Source of the DNA: Protula sp. h YS-2021
Taxonomy: Eukaryota; Annelida; Polychaeta; Sabellida; Serpulidae
Reading direction: 5' to 3'
NCBI GenBank assembly: GCA_949752745.1
Contig: OX457025.1
Span: forward strand, 46,297,601-46,361,600
DNA length: 64,000 bases
Shown here: positions 1 through 9,784 of the stretch, piece after piece
Layout: every line of letters starts with the position of its first letter
Numbering within the stretch: position 1 is the first letter of the stretch
Notes under the pieces: generated by a model
What the model saw: only the letters and a program-made list of their open reading frames with translations
Database searches by the model: none
What the model was told of the DNA's origin: nothing
Translations under genes and position numbers: made by a program

Positions 1-599
1 GCTGTACTTAGCGTACCTACGACGTTCTCACGCGCCTACTGGTTAATGGATTGTTTCGTCTAAATGTTAGACACTGCGTCTACCTATCCTTCCACTTTTA
101 AATTTTGCGTAGTCAACACGCAACAGCCTTACACAAACCATATCCCCCACTGGGGATAGACGTTCTCCTGGAGACGTAGTCAAGTTTTTTACGCTATTGT
201 TATCTATGGGTATTGAGTTCATTATATTGAACACAGTGCATGTAAAGACAATAGAGCTATTACAAAAGATGTGTGCTTAAGGGAGAAGCTAAATACGACT
301 GAACCCTATTGACATGTGCTCTGTCTTTTAAAATGCGTATAAATAAAGCAATTAATTCATTGTCTTATACTCAGTTAAGATGATATACAACTTGTTAAGT
401 CTGAATATCGGTGATGTGAAAAGAAAACGGGACGACCTCTCGCTATCTGATAAAGTTAAAATAATCAAAGCTAGTAATGGAAAAAGTGTAAGAAAAATAG
501 GGAAGATTTTAGTTGTAGTTGTCAGATAGAACAGGACCTCAAAATTAGGGACACCTCGCCATTAGGGACAAAATTATTCAGTCACTTTTTGTCCCTAAT
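1..599. other. AT-rich DNA, no gene recognised
   Basis: No open frame with family resemblance, RNA gene or clear terminal-repeat element is visible. The stretch around 540-605 repeats the phrase GTCCCTAATA, also seen near 26100 and 26730, so it may be the edge of a dispersed repeat. Confidence 0.5.
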
Positions 600-735
600 A
601 GCGGGGTTTCACCGTATATGCACACAGAATATGCCAACATAAGGAGACCTTTTGTATATGTTAAAAGACACTAAAGGTGTTACTTAAAAGAGACCACAGA
701 TAAAAAATAGCAAAAAGGGAGACCAAAGTACACAC
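600..735. repeat. Partial copy of the 332-bp repeat family
   Basis: The phrases CACACAGAATATGCCAACAT, GGAGACCTTTTGTATATG and TTAAAAGACACTAAAGGTGT recur almost unchanged in the two tandem units at 5523-6190. This is a third, truncated copy about 5 kb away. It lacks the part containing GTGTGCCACCACCGG. Confidence 0.7.
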
Positions 736-913
736 ACAGACGCAGCTGACCCTCTAGCTTCCGATATCAAAAAGTTAACCGTCAACAGGGGTTGCGGTTT
801 TTTTACTTTTTTATTTTCAGTTTTTCTAATAAATTTTGCATTAATAAATTTAGCTTTTGATTTTTCTAATTCATCAATTCATGACGAGCAGGGAATTGTT
901 ACGTGTAAAAAGC

Positions 914-996
914 AACTGACGACAAAAATGTGTGAAGTCAGAAGTCATCTGGCGACACAGTTTTTCAATCGGTGACAAAACCTTGTGTCGTCAGTT
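914..996. mobile_element. Small MITE-like element, copy 1
   Basis: The inverted ends AACTGACGACA and TGTCGTCAGTT are perfect over 11 bp, and the whole unit is only about 83 bp. A diverged second copy lies at 1224-1314 in the same orientation, sharing AGTCAGAAGTCATCTGGCGA. No coding capacity, so mobilisation would be in trans. Confidence 0.55.
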
Positions 997-1223
997 ACTT
1001 AAACTATCTTTTAGCATATATGTTATTGTTTATTTTGAATAATAAATTTTAAAAGTAAACAAATGTGTGTAAAGCAACTATGAAAATATAAAATTACCCA
1101 AAGCTTACAGTTTGTTTATTTTAGTGCACTTGCACATAGAAGCAAACAACAAGAAAATAGTACAATTAGGCACTTATTTATTAAACAAGTGTGTAAGTAG
1201 TTAAGTGAAGATGAACAACTGCC

Positions 1224-1314
1224 AACTGACAACAAAAATGTGTGAAAAACTTAAGTCAGAAGTCATCTGGCGACACCATTTCTCAACTGGCAACAAAACC
1301 TTATGTCGTTAGTT
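1224..1314. mobile_element. Small MITE-like element, copy 2
   Basis: Direct copy of the 914-996 unit, with an 8-bp internal insertion and several substitutions. Ends read AACTGACAACA and TGTCGTTAGTT. The flanking GCATATAT phrase is also shared, so the repeated unit may be longer than the inverted core. Confidence 0.5.
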
Positions 1315-1339
1315 ACTTACACCATCTTTTTGCATATAT

Positions 1340-2278
1340 ACATTGATATATAATAATGCGTCATAAGATCGACAAATAACTGCAGAAAAACATATTTCGT
1401 TCATTACTCGGTTTTGTATTTTGATTCGCTAGCGGCAGTAATACAAGCAGTAAATTATTTTAGTGCATTTGGTAACTAATTCCAGTAGACCACGCCTATA
1501 AGTACATCAGGGTATACCGTTTTCCCATTTTTCAAAGTCCTATTGTCCAAATTTGTTTTCCCAAAATTTTCTAAAAACTATCGAGAACATTAATGTAATT
1601 TTTTTCTTTCTGGAGTCAATCACATTTTTAATTCTGTATTTTACCGCTTTTTTTAAAACTTATACTCCAATTAGCAGCCATCTAAATATTAGCTAAGTTA
1701 AATGCTAATTTTTCATATTGAAAGCATGGTATTAAAAACCCCACATACGGAAAACAAATGGATATAGTTGCACAATATTTTTTTCTTAAATGAAATGTAA
1801 TAGTATGGTATTGCAGTTCAAAATAAATATATGTAAAATATATAAAATTAAGAAAATTCTCTTGATTTTAGGTATGCTTTGTATTAACTTATTGAATGGC
1901 CTGCGACGGCGTCGCAAACAGTCGAAAGACATATGTTGCGGAAGAATTTGCGGGAGTACAAATTTCTGACTGTTTCGAATAAAAAAAGAGTTCGGGCGTA
2001 TAAATTTATGTATGATGCTGGATATAATATGTAGCAATATATGGATACTTACTTGCCACCACCTCTTTTCTATAATTTTTGTGTTTTAGCAGAAATGTGA
2101 TGGAATATAATTCTTTTTATATGCTATAGTAACGTATTGCTTGAAACATTTTGCACTATTTTATCAGTGGATGTACACTACAACGACCGTGAAGAGTCTG
2201 CTTGTAAACATGGCGGTACAGAGCTGCTAACATCAATTTCTTATACGTATGTATCGAGCTATTTACGAGAAAATGGGG
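1340..2278. other. AT-rich DNA, no gene recognised
   Basis: No supported gene, RNA or repeat. The minus-strand open frame at 1786-2037 is AT-driven and low in complexity, so it is not treated as coding. Confidence 0.5.
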
Positions 2279-2435
2279 ACGACGGTTAGCTCAGTCGGTA
2301 GAGCCTTGGTCCTGTAATCCTAAAATCCCTGGTTCGAAACTGGAGAGGGGTGTAAAGCAGGGGATTGAGTTTCGCTCAAGTTGCCTCAGCTAAACAACTG
2401 CACTAGATTATTTAGTCCCAGCGGACCCTTTCTAT
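2279..2435 (+). repeat. tRNA-derived SINE head
   Basis: The sequence starts with a tRNA-like module: an A box (TTAGCTCAGTCGG, about 2285-2297) and a B box (GGTTCGAAAC, about 2331-2340) at the spacing of an RNA polymerase III internal promoter. The D-arm stem GCTC/GAGC is intact. The T-arm stem pairs poorly and the acceptor stem is not closed, so this is not a functional tRNA. The tRNA-unrelated body that follows (TCGCTCAAGTTGCCTC, then CTAAACAACTGCACTAGATT) is what a SINE would carry. The 3' limit is uncertain. Confidence 0.6.
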
Positions 2436-2635
2436 CTTCCTAGGACAGACAGGGCCACAGTTCCTGCAATAGAAATGGCCATTGATCTCAATTTTCGAGA
2501 CTCTGGATCTTTCAAGGATACCGAGGCTGGAACTGGCAGGTTTTTTCTTTAAAAGCACACTGAGAAGTACCATGGCGCATTATTTTTGACCTCAGCGAAA
2601 CATCCAAACTAGAGTTAAACGTGGTTTTGCAACTG

Positions 2636-2912
2636 TGGATTCACTGTTGTTGTGAGCGATAATGAGGGATTCGATGTCCTGATCTCAAGGAAACACATAT
2701 TTTTCTCAGTAAAAAAAATTGCTATCTGACCATAAAACTTGTGCGCCATAATTTATAATTGGGCCATTTATGTGATGCACCCTTTCTAAAATGACGCCGT
2801 TGGCCCCAGTCGTGCGCCAAGATTTGAAAATTGACATCAATGGCATTTCCTATTATAGGAACTATGACTCTTGCTGTCGTCGGAAGACTGCAAGAGTCAT
2901 CTAGGACTATAG
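2636..2912 (+). mobile_element. Non-autonomous element with 3' hairpin, copy 1
   Basis: About 270 bp that recur, inverted and diverged, at 7941-8205. The 3' end has an 11-bp perfect hairpin (ATGACTCTTGC at 2864-2874, GCAAGAGTCAT at 2890-2900) followed immediately by CTAG. A hairpin just before a CTRR-type end is the hallmark of Helitron 3' termini, but the required 5' TC end is not established. A plain MITE with a terminal hairpin remains possible. Confidence 0.55.
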
Positions 2913-3543
2913 ATTATTCACCACCACGGAATTCAAAATTAGCACAAATGAGTATTGCGGCCGTCCCTTAAAAAAGGCCTCACCAACAAAGCAGTTATAC
3001 GTACAGCGAAACTCGTAGCTTCAACTAGGAACTCAAGAAAAACACACAAACACGCTTTTACGCATCTCCAAGTAAGAACTGACATCTATAAACATACCAG
3101 TAACCTAAGTCAAATCCGCCTGTAGCTGTACCGTCGCCATCTCCCGAAAACAACAATTATCCCGGAAATGATTTTTTACCGAACTTCGCGGCAACTGCCA
3201 CTGGTTCTCGAATGCAAAATACTGAGCTGCTATAAGTAAACCGTCAGTATACGCATATCAAGTAAGATTTGCGGTCATGTGTAACCATTATAGCTCTTAG
3301 CAGTCATTTTGAAAAGCGAGTTGATAGTCTTACAGTTTGCACTTAAAATTTATATTTCGGGATGATAGAATAAAGTGGAGAGTTACAGCTGGAATATAAT
3401 GCCCGAAAAATACACCGGCCTTGCATTTTCGTAAATCATGACATTTTACTTCACAAAAATTGTGTAAAATTCTGAATTTGCTACATATAAGAGCATCTCC
3501 GGATCTCGTTCAAAAGATGAGAAATATTGCGCTAAAACCATTG
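2913..3543. other. No gene recognised
   Basis: Unique-looking AT-rich DNA between the hairpin-ended repeat and a LINE remnant. I see no supported feature. Confidence 0.45.
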
Positions 3544-3565
3544 AAAAGTGGCGAACGGTCCTAGG

Positions 3566-3715
3566 TTACTGGTAGTTTTATTGCGGCCACAATAGCAGAT
3601 TGGAATAGTCTCCCCAGTAGCGTATTCCAAAAACATAGGCCAGCTTCAGAGCACGTTGAGGAATTTAACAATTACATTAGAAGTTCAGTCGTCTACGATC
3701 CTTGGCGCGTGCGCG
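3566..3715 (+). pseudogene. 3' end of a non-LTR retrotransposon (LINE) RT frame
   Basis: Translating from 3568 gives a short peptide with TGSFIAATIADWNSLPSSV followed by EHVEEFNNYIR. The pattern F-x-x-x-x-I-x-x-W-N-x-L-P followed by an F-x-x-x-I/L helix is typical of the extreme C-terminus of Jockey/CR1/RTE-type reverse transcriptase polyproteins. The frame has an upstream stop (TAG at 3562-3564) and no catalytic core, consistent with a 5'-truncated, dead copy. Family-level assignment is inference; the motif is what is seen. Confidence 0.5.
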
Positions 3716-3937
3716 GTGTAGTAACGTCGTGAGTCACACCTTCAAAATTGCGAAGATTGCGAATCTGAAATCTATAAAAAAAACTTGTGCTGAAACGGTA
3801 GATAAACAGTAAAACATCAATATATTTCGTTCTTTTTTGCCGGAAAAGCCTGGAAAAAATCTGTGTTGTTAGCCCAAGCTTTGCCTTTGACTGAAAGTGT
3901 GTCATTTTCTGCCGCATATTGTTATAATCTCCTGCAG

Positions 3938-4041
3938 AGGTACAGAGCCAGGATTGCCATGATTTTGAAAGGGTTGCAGCGATGTGCCAATTGCAAGGAG
4001 CCACGTTCAAATGCAGATTGCTCCTTTATCAACTTTAGAAG
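3938..4041 (+). CDS. Candidate exon A of an unrecognised Cys-rich gene
   Basis: A 104-bp open segment bounded by a strong acceptor (pyrimidine-rich, CCTGCAG) and a donor-like GTAAAT. It encodes a basic peptide with a CANCKEPRSNADC cluster, ending FINFRR. Only this frame is open across the segment. It ends in phase 2 and joins in frame to candidate exon C (5033-5203). Alternatively the frame simply ends at the TAA directly after AGAAGG, where an AATAAA overlaps. I do not recognise the protein. The two CxxC-like groups suggest metal binding, which is inference. Confidence 0.35.
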
Positions 4042-4581
4042 GTAAATAAAATTGCGATTCGGCTATAGATATTAACGTTTTTATTCATGAAAATACTGAT
4101 CCCTGGCAGGGTTTAGATGCCGTAGAACCTGGTGACTGACTAGTACTACTACTTGAGTGATAGTTATAACATAGAGCACAAAAGTTTTGAATAAACCAAT
4201 TCGTACCTTCATACTTTTTAAAATCCACGAGGTGAGGAAGTATCCATGAGAGGAGGAAAAGAAGTGAATTTGACCCAGATAGGCCAAAAGCCAACTTCAG
4301 TTGCTGCATGCAAATTTACGTTCACGGTGCACTATCAGCAACTTCTTTTTCATAATATTCCAAAATAATATTGCCCATATCCATTAACTAGAAGATTGGA
4401 ACTACAGAGCATAAGTTTTTGTGATTGTTGATGTTAGTTAAGGTCCCTACATGTTGCAGATATGGCGCTGTAGCCCACTCAAAACTAGGGGAAATAGTAC
4501 TCGTACTGATTAAAAGGTTGTCACTCGCTTCATTTAATATGTTGAAAATTATCGAACGTTCATTGGATATATTTTTTGCAG

Positions 4582-4754
4582 GATAAATTCAGTCGAACCT
4601 GGCATATACGCGACCCGAGGATTTACAAGAATAAAAACCAGACTCCGCAGAATACAAGTGACAAGAAAGCTTCAACAGATGGTGTCATGTCCTCAGGAGA
4701 AATTACAGATGTACTTTCCCATTTGCTTGTGCTAGTATTGAATGTTGTTAACAG
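4582..4754 (+). CDS. Candidate exon B (phase mismatch with A)
   Basis: A 173-bp open segment flanked by a good acceptor (TATTTTTTGCAG) and a donor GTGTGG. The open frame is polar and lysine-rich at first, then hydrophobic (SHLLVLVLNVVNR). It enters in phase 0 and leaves in phase 2, so it can join to exon C but not directly to exon A. It may be an alternative exon, belong with an unseen exon, or be a false positive. Confidence 0.25.
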
Positions 4755-5032
4755 GTGTGGGATATTATATCTTTGTCAAGGTTAAAGCGTTCAAAATGTT
4801 AGAATTAATGATTGACACGAAACCTTATTTCAGTATACCTAATAGGAATTTAAATTGTGACGAAGGATATGGACTTGACGTGGCTTGTCATGTAATATTT
4901 TATTTTTGAAGCATATAGAGATGTATGGTATTCTACTTTCATTTGATTTAGAATTACTTTAAAAGCGGTACGATAATGAAGTACATGAATTGATATATAA
5001 GAGATATAAATGAGCATATTTCGTAATTTCAG

Positions 5033-5203
5033 GGATGACTTCTTCCTTAAGCACAAGAAAACAAATGATGGCGTCATTGCCAGACTAGAAACGCCAGAAA
5101 ATACCGATGTCTGCGACAAGTGCGACTTGGGCATCTTCAATGCACACCAACTGTGTACCCAATGTGGAAGAAGCCTCCATTCAAACTGCTACCTTTTTCG
5201 AAG
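5033..5203 (+). CDS. Candidate exon C with zinc-finger-like cysteines
   Basis: A 171-bp open segment with acceptor TCGTAATTTCAG and donor GTATCTG, entering and leaving in phase 2. It encodes a peptide with VCDKC, LCTQC and LHSNC, i.e. C-x2-C ... C-x2-C ... H-x2-C spacing as in PHD/C1/treble-clef type zinc fingers. The C-terminal side is not seen; if unspliced the frame stops a few codons later. GC content and codon texture look more gene-like than the surroundings. Function is not assignable beyond probable zinc binding. Confidence 0.4.
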
Positions 5204-5522
5204 GTATCTGAAGTGACAAAATACTGAGAAGCGTGCGTGAACAAAACAGGTCTTTTCTGACTTCTTTATTAAAATACTAAATTATGCGGATGCATCAGAT
5301 CAATGATGGGCAGATCGGGCTTGCTTATTAAAGAAGAACTACTTGAGAGCTGAGCAGAGCGCCCCCTCCAGCAAAGCGAAATAAACAAATGATTACAACG
5401 GAGGTGCAGGAAGTGAAATAATAGCCAGTGCTAGAAGATATGTTGAGAAAGCGATCGAGCGGCTCGAATGTTTTATTGAGGAGTGAAGGGTATTGATGGG
5501 ATAGTGCATATATTTTATCACT

Positions 5523-5854
5523 ATATTACTAAAGTTTGATGTGCCACCACCGGAGAGCGCAGTAATTCCGCATAAAAAATCGTTATGCCTGCACCCCGAA
5601 GGAGTTGATCCTACAATGACACTAACAAAAAAGTTTATAATATATGCACATATTTGATAATATATGCGCACAGAATATGCTAACATAGGTAGACCTGTTG
5701 AACATGTTAAAAGACACTAAAAGTGTCAACTACAGAGACCATAGATGAAAAAATAGTACATAGGGAGACCAAGGTATGGTCTCCCAAAGTTGTATTTTAG
5801 GGTTATAAATCATTGATTATTATATATGATGCGCATTTGGTCCCCCTATTTACA
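5523..5854. repeat. 332-bp tandem repeat, unit 1
   Basis: The unit begins ATATTACTAAAGTTTG and contains GTGCCACCACCGGAGAGCGC, ACACTAA..., GGGAGACC and a TGGTCTCCC inverted pair. The next unit starts 332 bp later. Divergence between units is modest. Confidence 0.75.
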
Positions 5855-6190
5855 ATATTACTAAAGTTTGGTGTGCCACCACCGGAGAGCGCAGTAACTC
5901 CGCATAAGAAATCGTTATGCGTGCACCCTGTATCAGTTGAACCTACAATGACACTAAAAATATTATATGATAATATATGCACACATTTGATAATATATGC
6001 ACACAGAATATGCCAACATAGGGAGACCTTTTGTATATGTTAAAAGACACTAAAGGTGTCACTTAGAGAGACCATAGATAAAAAATAGTAAATAGGGAGA
6101 CCAAAGCATGGTCTCCCAAAGTTGTATTTTTTGGGTTATATAACATTGATTATTATATATGATGCACACTTCGTCCCTCTATTTACTATT
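5855..6190. repeat. 332-bp tandem repeat, unit 2
   Basis: Second unit of the direct tandem pair. It carries a perfect short hairpin GGGAGACCA...TGGTCTCCC at about 6095-6117. A third, partial unit is at 600-735, so the family is dispersed as well as tandem. Confidence 0.75.
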
Positions 6191-7162
6191 TTCATGCATG
6201 CTCTCTGTTAAATAATAATTAAAAATCCTTTACTATTATCTCAGTTACACTAACTTACTGGTAGTAAAAGAAAAAGTAATAATAGAAATAAACAAAAACA
6301 ACAAAACGCGATTTTAGTTCTAAACATTGCAAAGATTTCTAGTTCTTCAAAGAAATAGTCGTGTAGTAATCTCAAAGTAAATTTAGATTGAGAAATGAAA
6401 TGACGCGATGGATCTCCCATTGTTTTCCTGTGTATGTGCTGGTACATTTTGTTATTTGGTATGTGATGCCTGGGTGGAAAACGATTTAAATATTTTTTAT
6501 GGCATCAACTTGATGTTTATTCAATAAATATTGAAAAGCCAAAAAATGCTTGTTTGTATTTATTTTCCCCTTCTCCCCTTCCCCGTGCCTTGGGTGCAGA
6601 AAATATATTAAAACTCCCCCATTTCCCTCCCTCCCAAAAAGGATTGCAAATTGTAGTTACTTCGAAATTAAGATTTCCAAGTCTGGCCTTCAATGCGGCC
6701 GTAGATTATATACATTTATAAGTTACTATATCGTTTCATTTGTAAACGGCCGGTAGCCTTGAGGGGTCAGCTGGGGTAGTATCTCGGGGAAATATCAGAA
6801 ACGGAAAAATGAACCATCACTGTTTAATATGGTATGACAGCCTGTCTCAAAAACCAGTTTCACATGCTGTTGTGGCATAGTTCGGTACTTATCTTGCTGT
6901 GCTTCGCCCGGAGATTGCCAGTTCATTGCATAAAAATTGTTAGGCAAGCAACCTGTGGCAGTCGAACCCAAAAAAGCATACATGCAAAGAAAAATTCTCA
7001 TCTCTGCCCTTGTTCTTATTCTGTGTTAATAAGTGTTTGAATAAACACTTAAGAAAATGTTTTATTTTGTAAAATAGATGTTTTGATACGGGATGAAATT
7101 AAATTTTCGGGAGTGGTGGTCGTGAGGTACAGTTGACGACAGGTACATTCTCGTGTATCTGT
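6191..7162. other. No gene recognised
   Basis: AT-rich DNA with pyrimidine runs near 6560-6640. Several overlapping short open frames occur but none shows family resemblance or splice framing I would defend. Confidence 0.45.
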
Positions 7163-7816
7163 GGCCGTATTCACGAACATCTGAGTTTATTTACTTAGAT
7201 ATTAAACTTAGATCTCAAGATTAAACTTACGTAAGTTTACTTACTTACGTCATATTCATTACGTAAGTGTATCAACTTACATTCTAAGTCAATATTGCAA
7301 AATTTTCATAAAGAGTGCGACTAATCGTAATCGTATAAACTGGTTGTCAATGTAAATATCGGAGGCCGATGACAACTTTTAGATGTTTCGAAGCGTTAAA
7401 GCTTCTTCTTGTTTCCTACTCAAAACTTTCGAGATTTTCCACCAAAAGTGAATATCTTCTCTTGAAAATCCATATCGAGTTAAAAGTTCATCGTCATTGT
7501 AAACTTCAAACGGATTACTCCTATCTCGAAACACTTTCCCTCCTAAAAACCCTTTCATATTCTTCATTTAATCTCAATAACTTGATTGTTGCCAAGGTAA
7601 ACAAAGCACTCCAGGTATTTAAATATCGCGTGGAATTGAACTTAGAAATCTACGTGTAGTCCGAAGTAAACTTAGAATTTTGAACTTATACTTGAGTGGA
7701 AGCTTAAACTTACATTTTGTGAATACCGTTAAGTTAAACCAGCGGGAAAGTTAACTCTTACATTTTTGCACTTACATTGACTCTAAGTTTAAGCTTACAC
7801 TTTCGCGAATGCCGCC
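7163..7816 (-). mobile_element. Truncated PIF/Harbinger-like DNA transposon
   Basis: Inverted ends GGCCGTATTCACGAA (7163-7177) and TTCGCGAATGCCGCC (7802-7816) match at 12 of 15 positions. The subterminal DNA on both sides is packed with AACTTA/TAAGTT phrases. A further GTGAATACCG at 7724-7733 could be an alternative end, so one element may be nested in another. A transposase N-terminal remnant lies inside on the minus strand. Confidence 0.6.
7379..7567 (-). pseudogene. Harbinger transposase N-terminal remnant
   Basis: The minus-strand frame of 62 codons has RVF-like FRDRSNPFEVYNDDELL, then RYGFSREDI. This follows the pattern R-x-N-P-x-x-x-Y-x-D-x-E-L-x-x-R-Y-x-F-S-R-x-x-I found at the start of PIF/Harbinger (HARBI1-type) nucleases. 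The DDE catalytic residues and the rest of the protein are absent, since the element ends soon after. It is a fossil of an autonomous parent within a mostly non-coding element. Confidence 0.6.
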
Positions 7817-7940
7817 AGGTTGGCTATGGTTACAGCCTGTCAATAAACAAAAATTATTGCCAATATCTGCAGGCAATAACCGAATTGTGTCAGTGTAATT
7901 ACGGGCAATTTGGTGCCATGATTATTGGTTTTAACTTAGT

Positions 7941-8205
7941 CCTAGATGACTCTTGCGGTCTTCCTATGACCGCAAGAGTGATAGTTCCTATAATAGAACG
8001 TGTCGTTGATGTCAATTTTGCTAATCTCGGCGCATGACTCAGGCCACTGGCGTTATTTTAGAAAGAGTACGTCACACAAATGACCCAATTATAAATACAA
8101 CGCACAATTTCTATGGTTAAACAACAATTTTGTACTGAGAAAAATATATTTTCTTGGGATCAGGATACAAAATCTTCCATTATCTCCCACAGCAGCAATA
8201 AGTCA
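7941..8205 (-). mobile_element. Non-autonomous element with 3' hairpin, copy 2
   Basis: Inverted, diverged copy of 2636-2912. The hairpin here is 12 bp and perfect (ACTCTTGCGGTC at 7949-7960, GACCGCAAGAGT at 7968-7979). On the minus strand it is again followed by CTAG (7942-7945). Compensated stem differences between the two copies support selection on, or templated upkeep of, the hairpin. Confidence 0.55.
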
Positions 8206-8210
8206 ATTCA

Positions 8211-8635
8211 CACTTTGACTTTTGCCGAAACGTGTTTGCATTTCGGCTGAATTTAGGTGGGATAAGGATATGAAGAAATGATAAAAAACGGCAAAAATCA
8301 ACAAACTTCCATTTTGGCAGCAACATGTTCTCATGTTGGTTATTAAAGGGACTGAATAATATGTAAAATACTTTTTAAAAGATCATATGATGGCTTTATA
8401 AATTTTAAAGTGTGAATGTTGAAAGAAAATTAGAAACTTAATGTTGTTTCCTTATGATTTCTTTATAATTTATCCCAAAAATATTTGCAGCCGAAACAAC
8501 ACTTCCACCGGAAAGACCCGAAAATGCGAACTGGCTTCTGTTTTCCCTTATCATTTCTTTATAATTTATCTCCCAACATTTGCAGTCAAAACAACACCTC
8601 CACCGGAAAGATCCTAAAGTTTGAATTGGCTTAGG
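8211..8635. repeat. MITE-like repeat, tandem copy 1 plus partial tail
   Basis: Inverted sub-ends share TTTCGGCTG...GGGATAA...AAGAAATGATA with its reverse at about 8450-8510. A similar unit starts 446 bp downstream at 8657. A third partial tail (CTCCACCGGAAAGATCC) sits at 8534-8635. Confidence 0.6.
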
Positions 8636-8656
8636 GCTCTACAATAGGCCAAATCG

Positions 8657-8990
8657 CACTTTGACTTTTTCAGAAAAATTTTTACGTTTCGGCTGAATTC
8701 AGATGGGATAAGCATATAAAGAAATGATAGAAAAAAACGAAAAAAATCAACAAAATTCCATTTTGCCAGCAACATATTCACATTTTGGTTATTAAAGGGA
8801 CTGAATGATATGTAAAATAGCTTTTAAAAGATCATATGATGGCTTCATAAATTTGAAAGCGTGCATGTTGAAAGAAAATTAGAAACCTAATGTTTTTTCC
8901 TTATGATTTCTTTATAATTTATCCCAAAAATATTTGCAGCCGAAACAACACCTCCACCGGAAAGACCCGAAAATGCGAACTGGCTTCTTA
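8657..8990. repeat. MITE-like repeat, tandem copy 2
   Basis: Close copy of 8211-8530 in direct orientation, including GGTTATTAAAGGGACTGAAT and AAGATCATATGATGGCTT. It ends with AAGACCCGAAAATGCGAACT as in copy 1. The open frame at 8890-9138 is only a by-product of this repeat. Confidence 0.6.
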
Positions 8991-9471
8991 CAGGAACTGT
9001 GACCATTTCTGTCCTAGGAAGATTGACCAAGTCATCTTGCAGACACCTTCATGCAATGAGCCAAGTCACACTTTGGGTGTTTCGAATAATTTGCGAAAGA
9101 AATTTGATTTTCGACTGCGATGGAACCAAAAAAAATGAAAGAAATGACAGAAAAATATGAAAGAAATATGCAAAAACAGCTTATACTCGAAACATAAAAG
9201 AAATTAAAACTTGAAACTGTTTGCTCTTAAATCACAAGATCTACACACAAAAAACTAGCAGCTGGCTCTGAAGCATTCATAAAACTAGTGTGACCATTAC
9301 AGATAAACTGAGCTGCCATGTTAGCAATAAACTTCATCACTTTTAACTGAAAAGTAATTCAAGCGACGGATTTTTCCCACAGAACCCGTAAAATACGACA
9401 AGACGCTCTTTCAACTCAGAAACCGGTTGAAAGTGAACTGAAATAGTGATAAAATTCACTTAAGTGTCATT
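8991..9471. other. No gene recognised
   Basis: A weakly similar third start of the preceding repeat may be present near 9060-9150. Otherwise nothing supported. Confidence 0.4.
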
Positions 9472-9740
9472 TTTTTCAATGATATGGGGCAATTATTGTA
9501 TTATAGTTGCCGCTGGCACGGAAACTATGGCACGTCCTTGTTATGACTCATCACCAATGCAGCTGACACGGTCATGTGGGAATAGCTGGAATGTTCCTTT
9601 CTTTAGCACTGGACCTTCCAGGAAGAGGTAGAATGTGATGAGACGGTTCAGGGTGATCGTGCCATGATAAAACAGTCTCTAGGACACATATAATATAATC
9701 AAGAACTAAAAATACTAAATTGCCCCATATCATTGAAAAA
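9472..9740. mobile_element. MITE with 22-bp perfect terminal inverted repeats
   Basis: The left end reads TTTTTCAATGATATGGGGC and continues AAT. The right end (about 9719-9740) is its exact reverse complement. The interior of about 225 bp is non-coding. It abuts the 3' end of decayed DIRS copy 2, so it probably inserted into or beside that element. Confidence 0.7.
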
Positions 9741-9784
9741 TGCTTTAAAAAAGTTTGTAACGGCCTTCTTTGCTGCAAAGAATG

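Noticed and set aside
2285..2345. Functional tRNA gene
   Set aside because: The promoter boxes are present but the T-arm and acceptor stems do not pair, so a SINE head is more likely.
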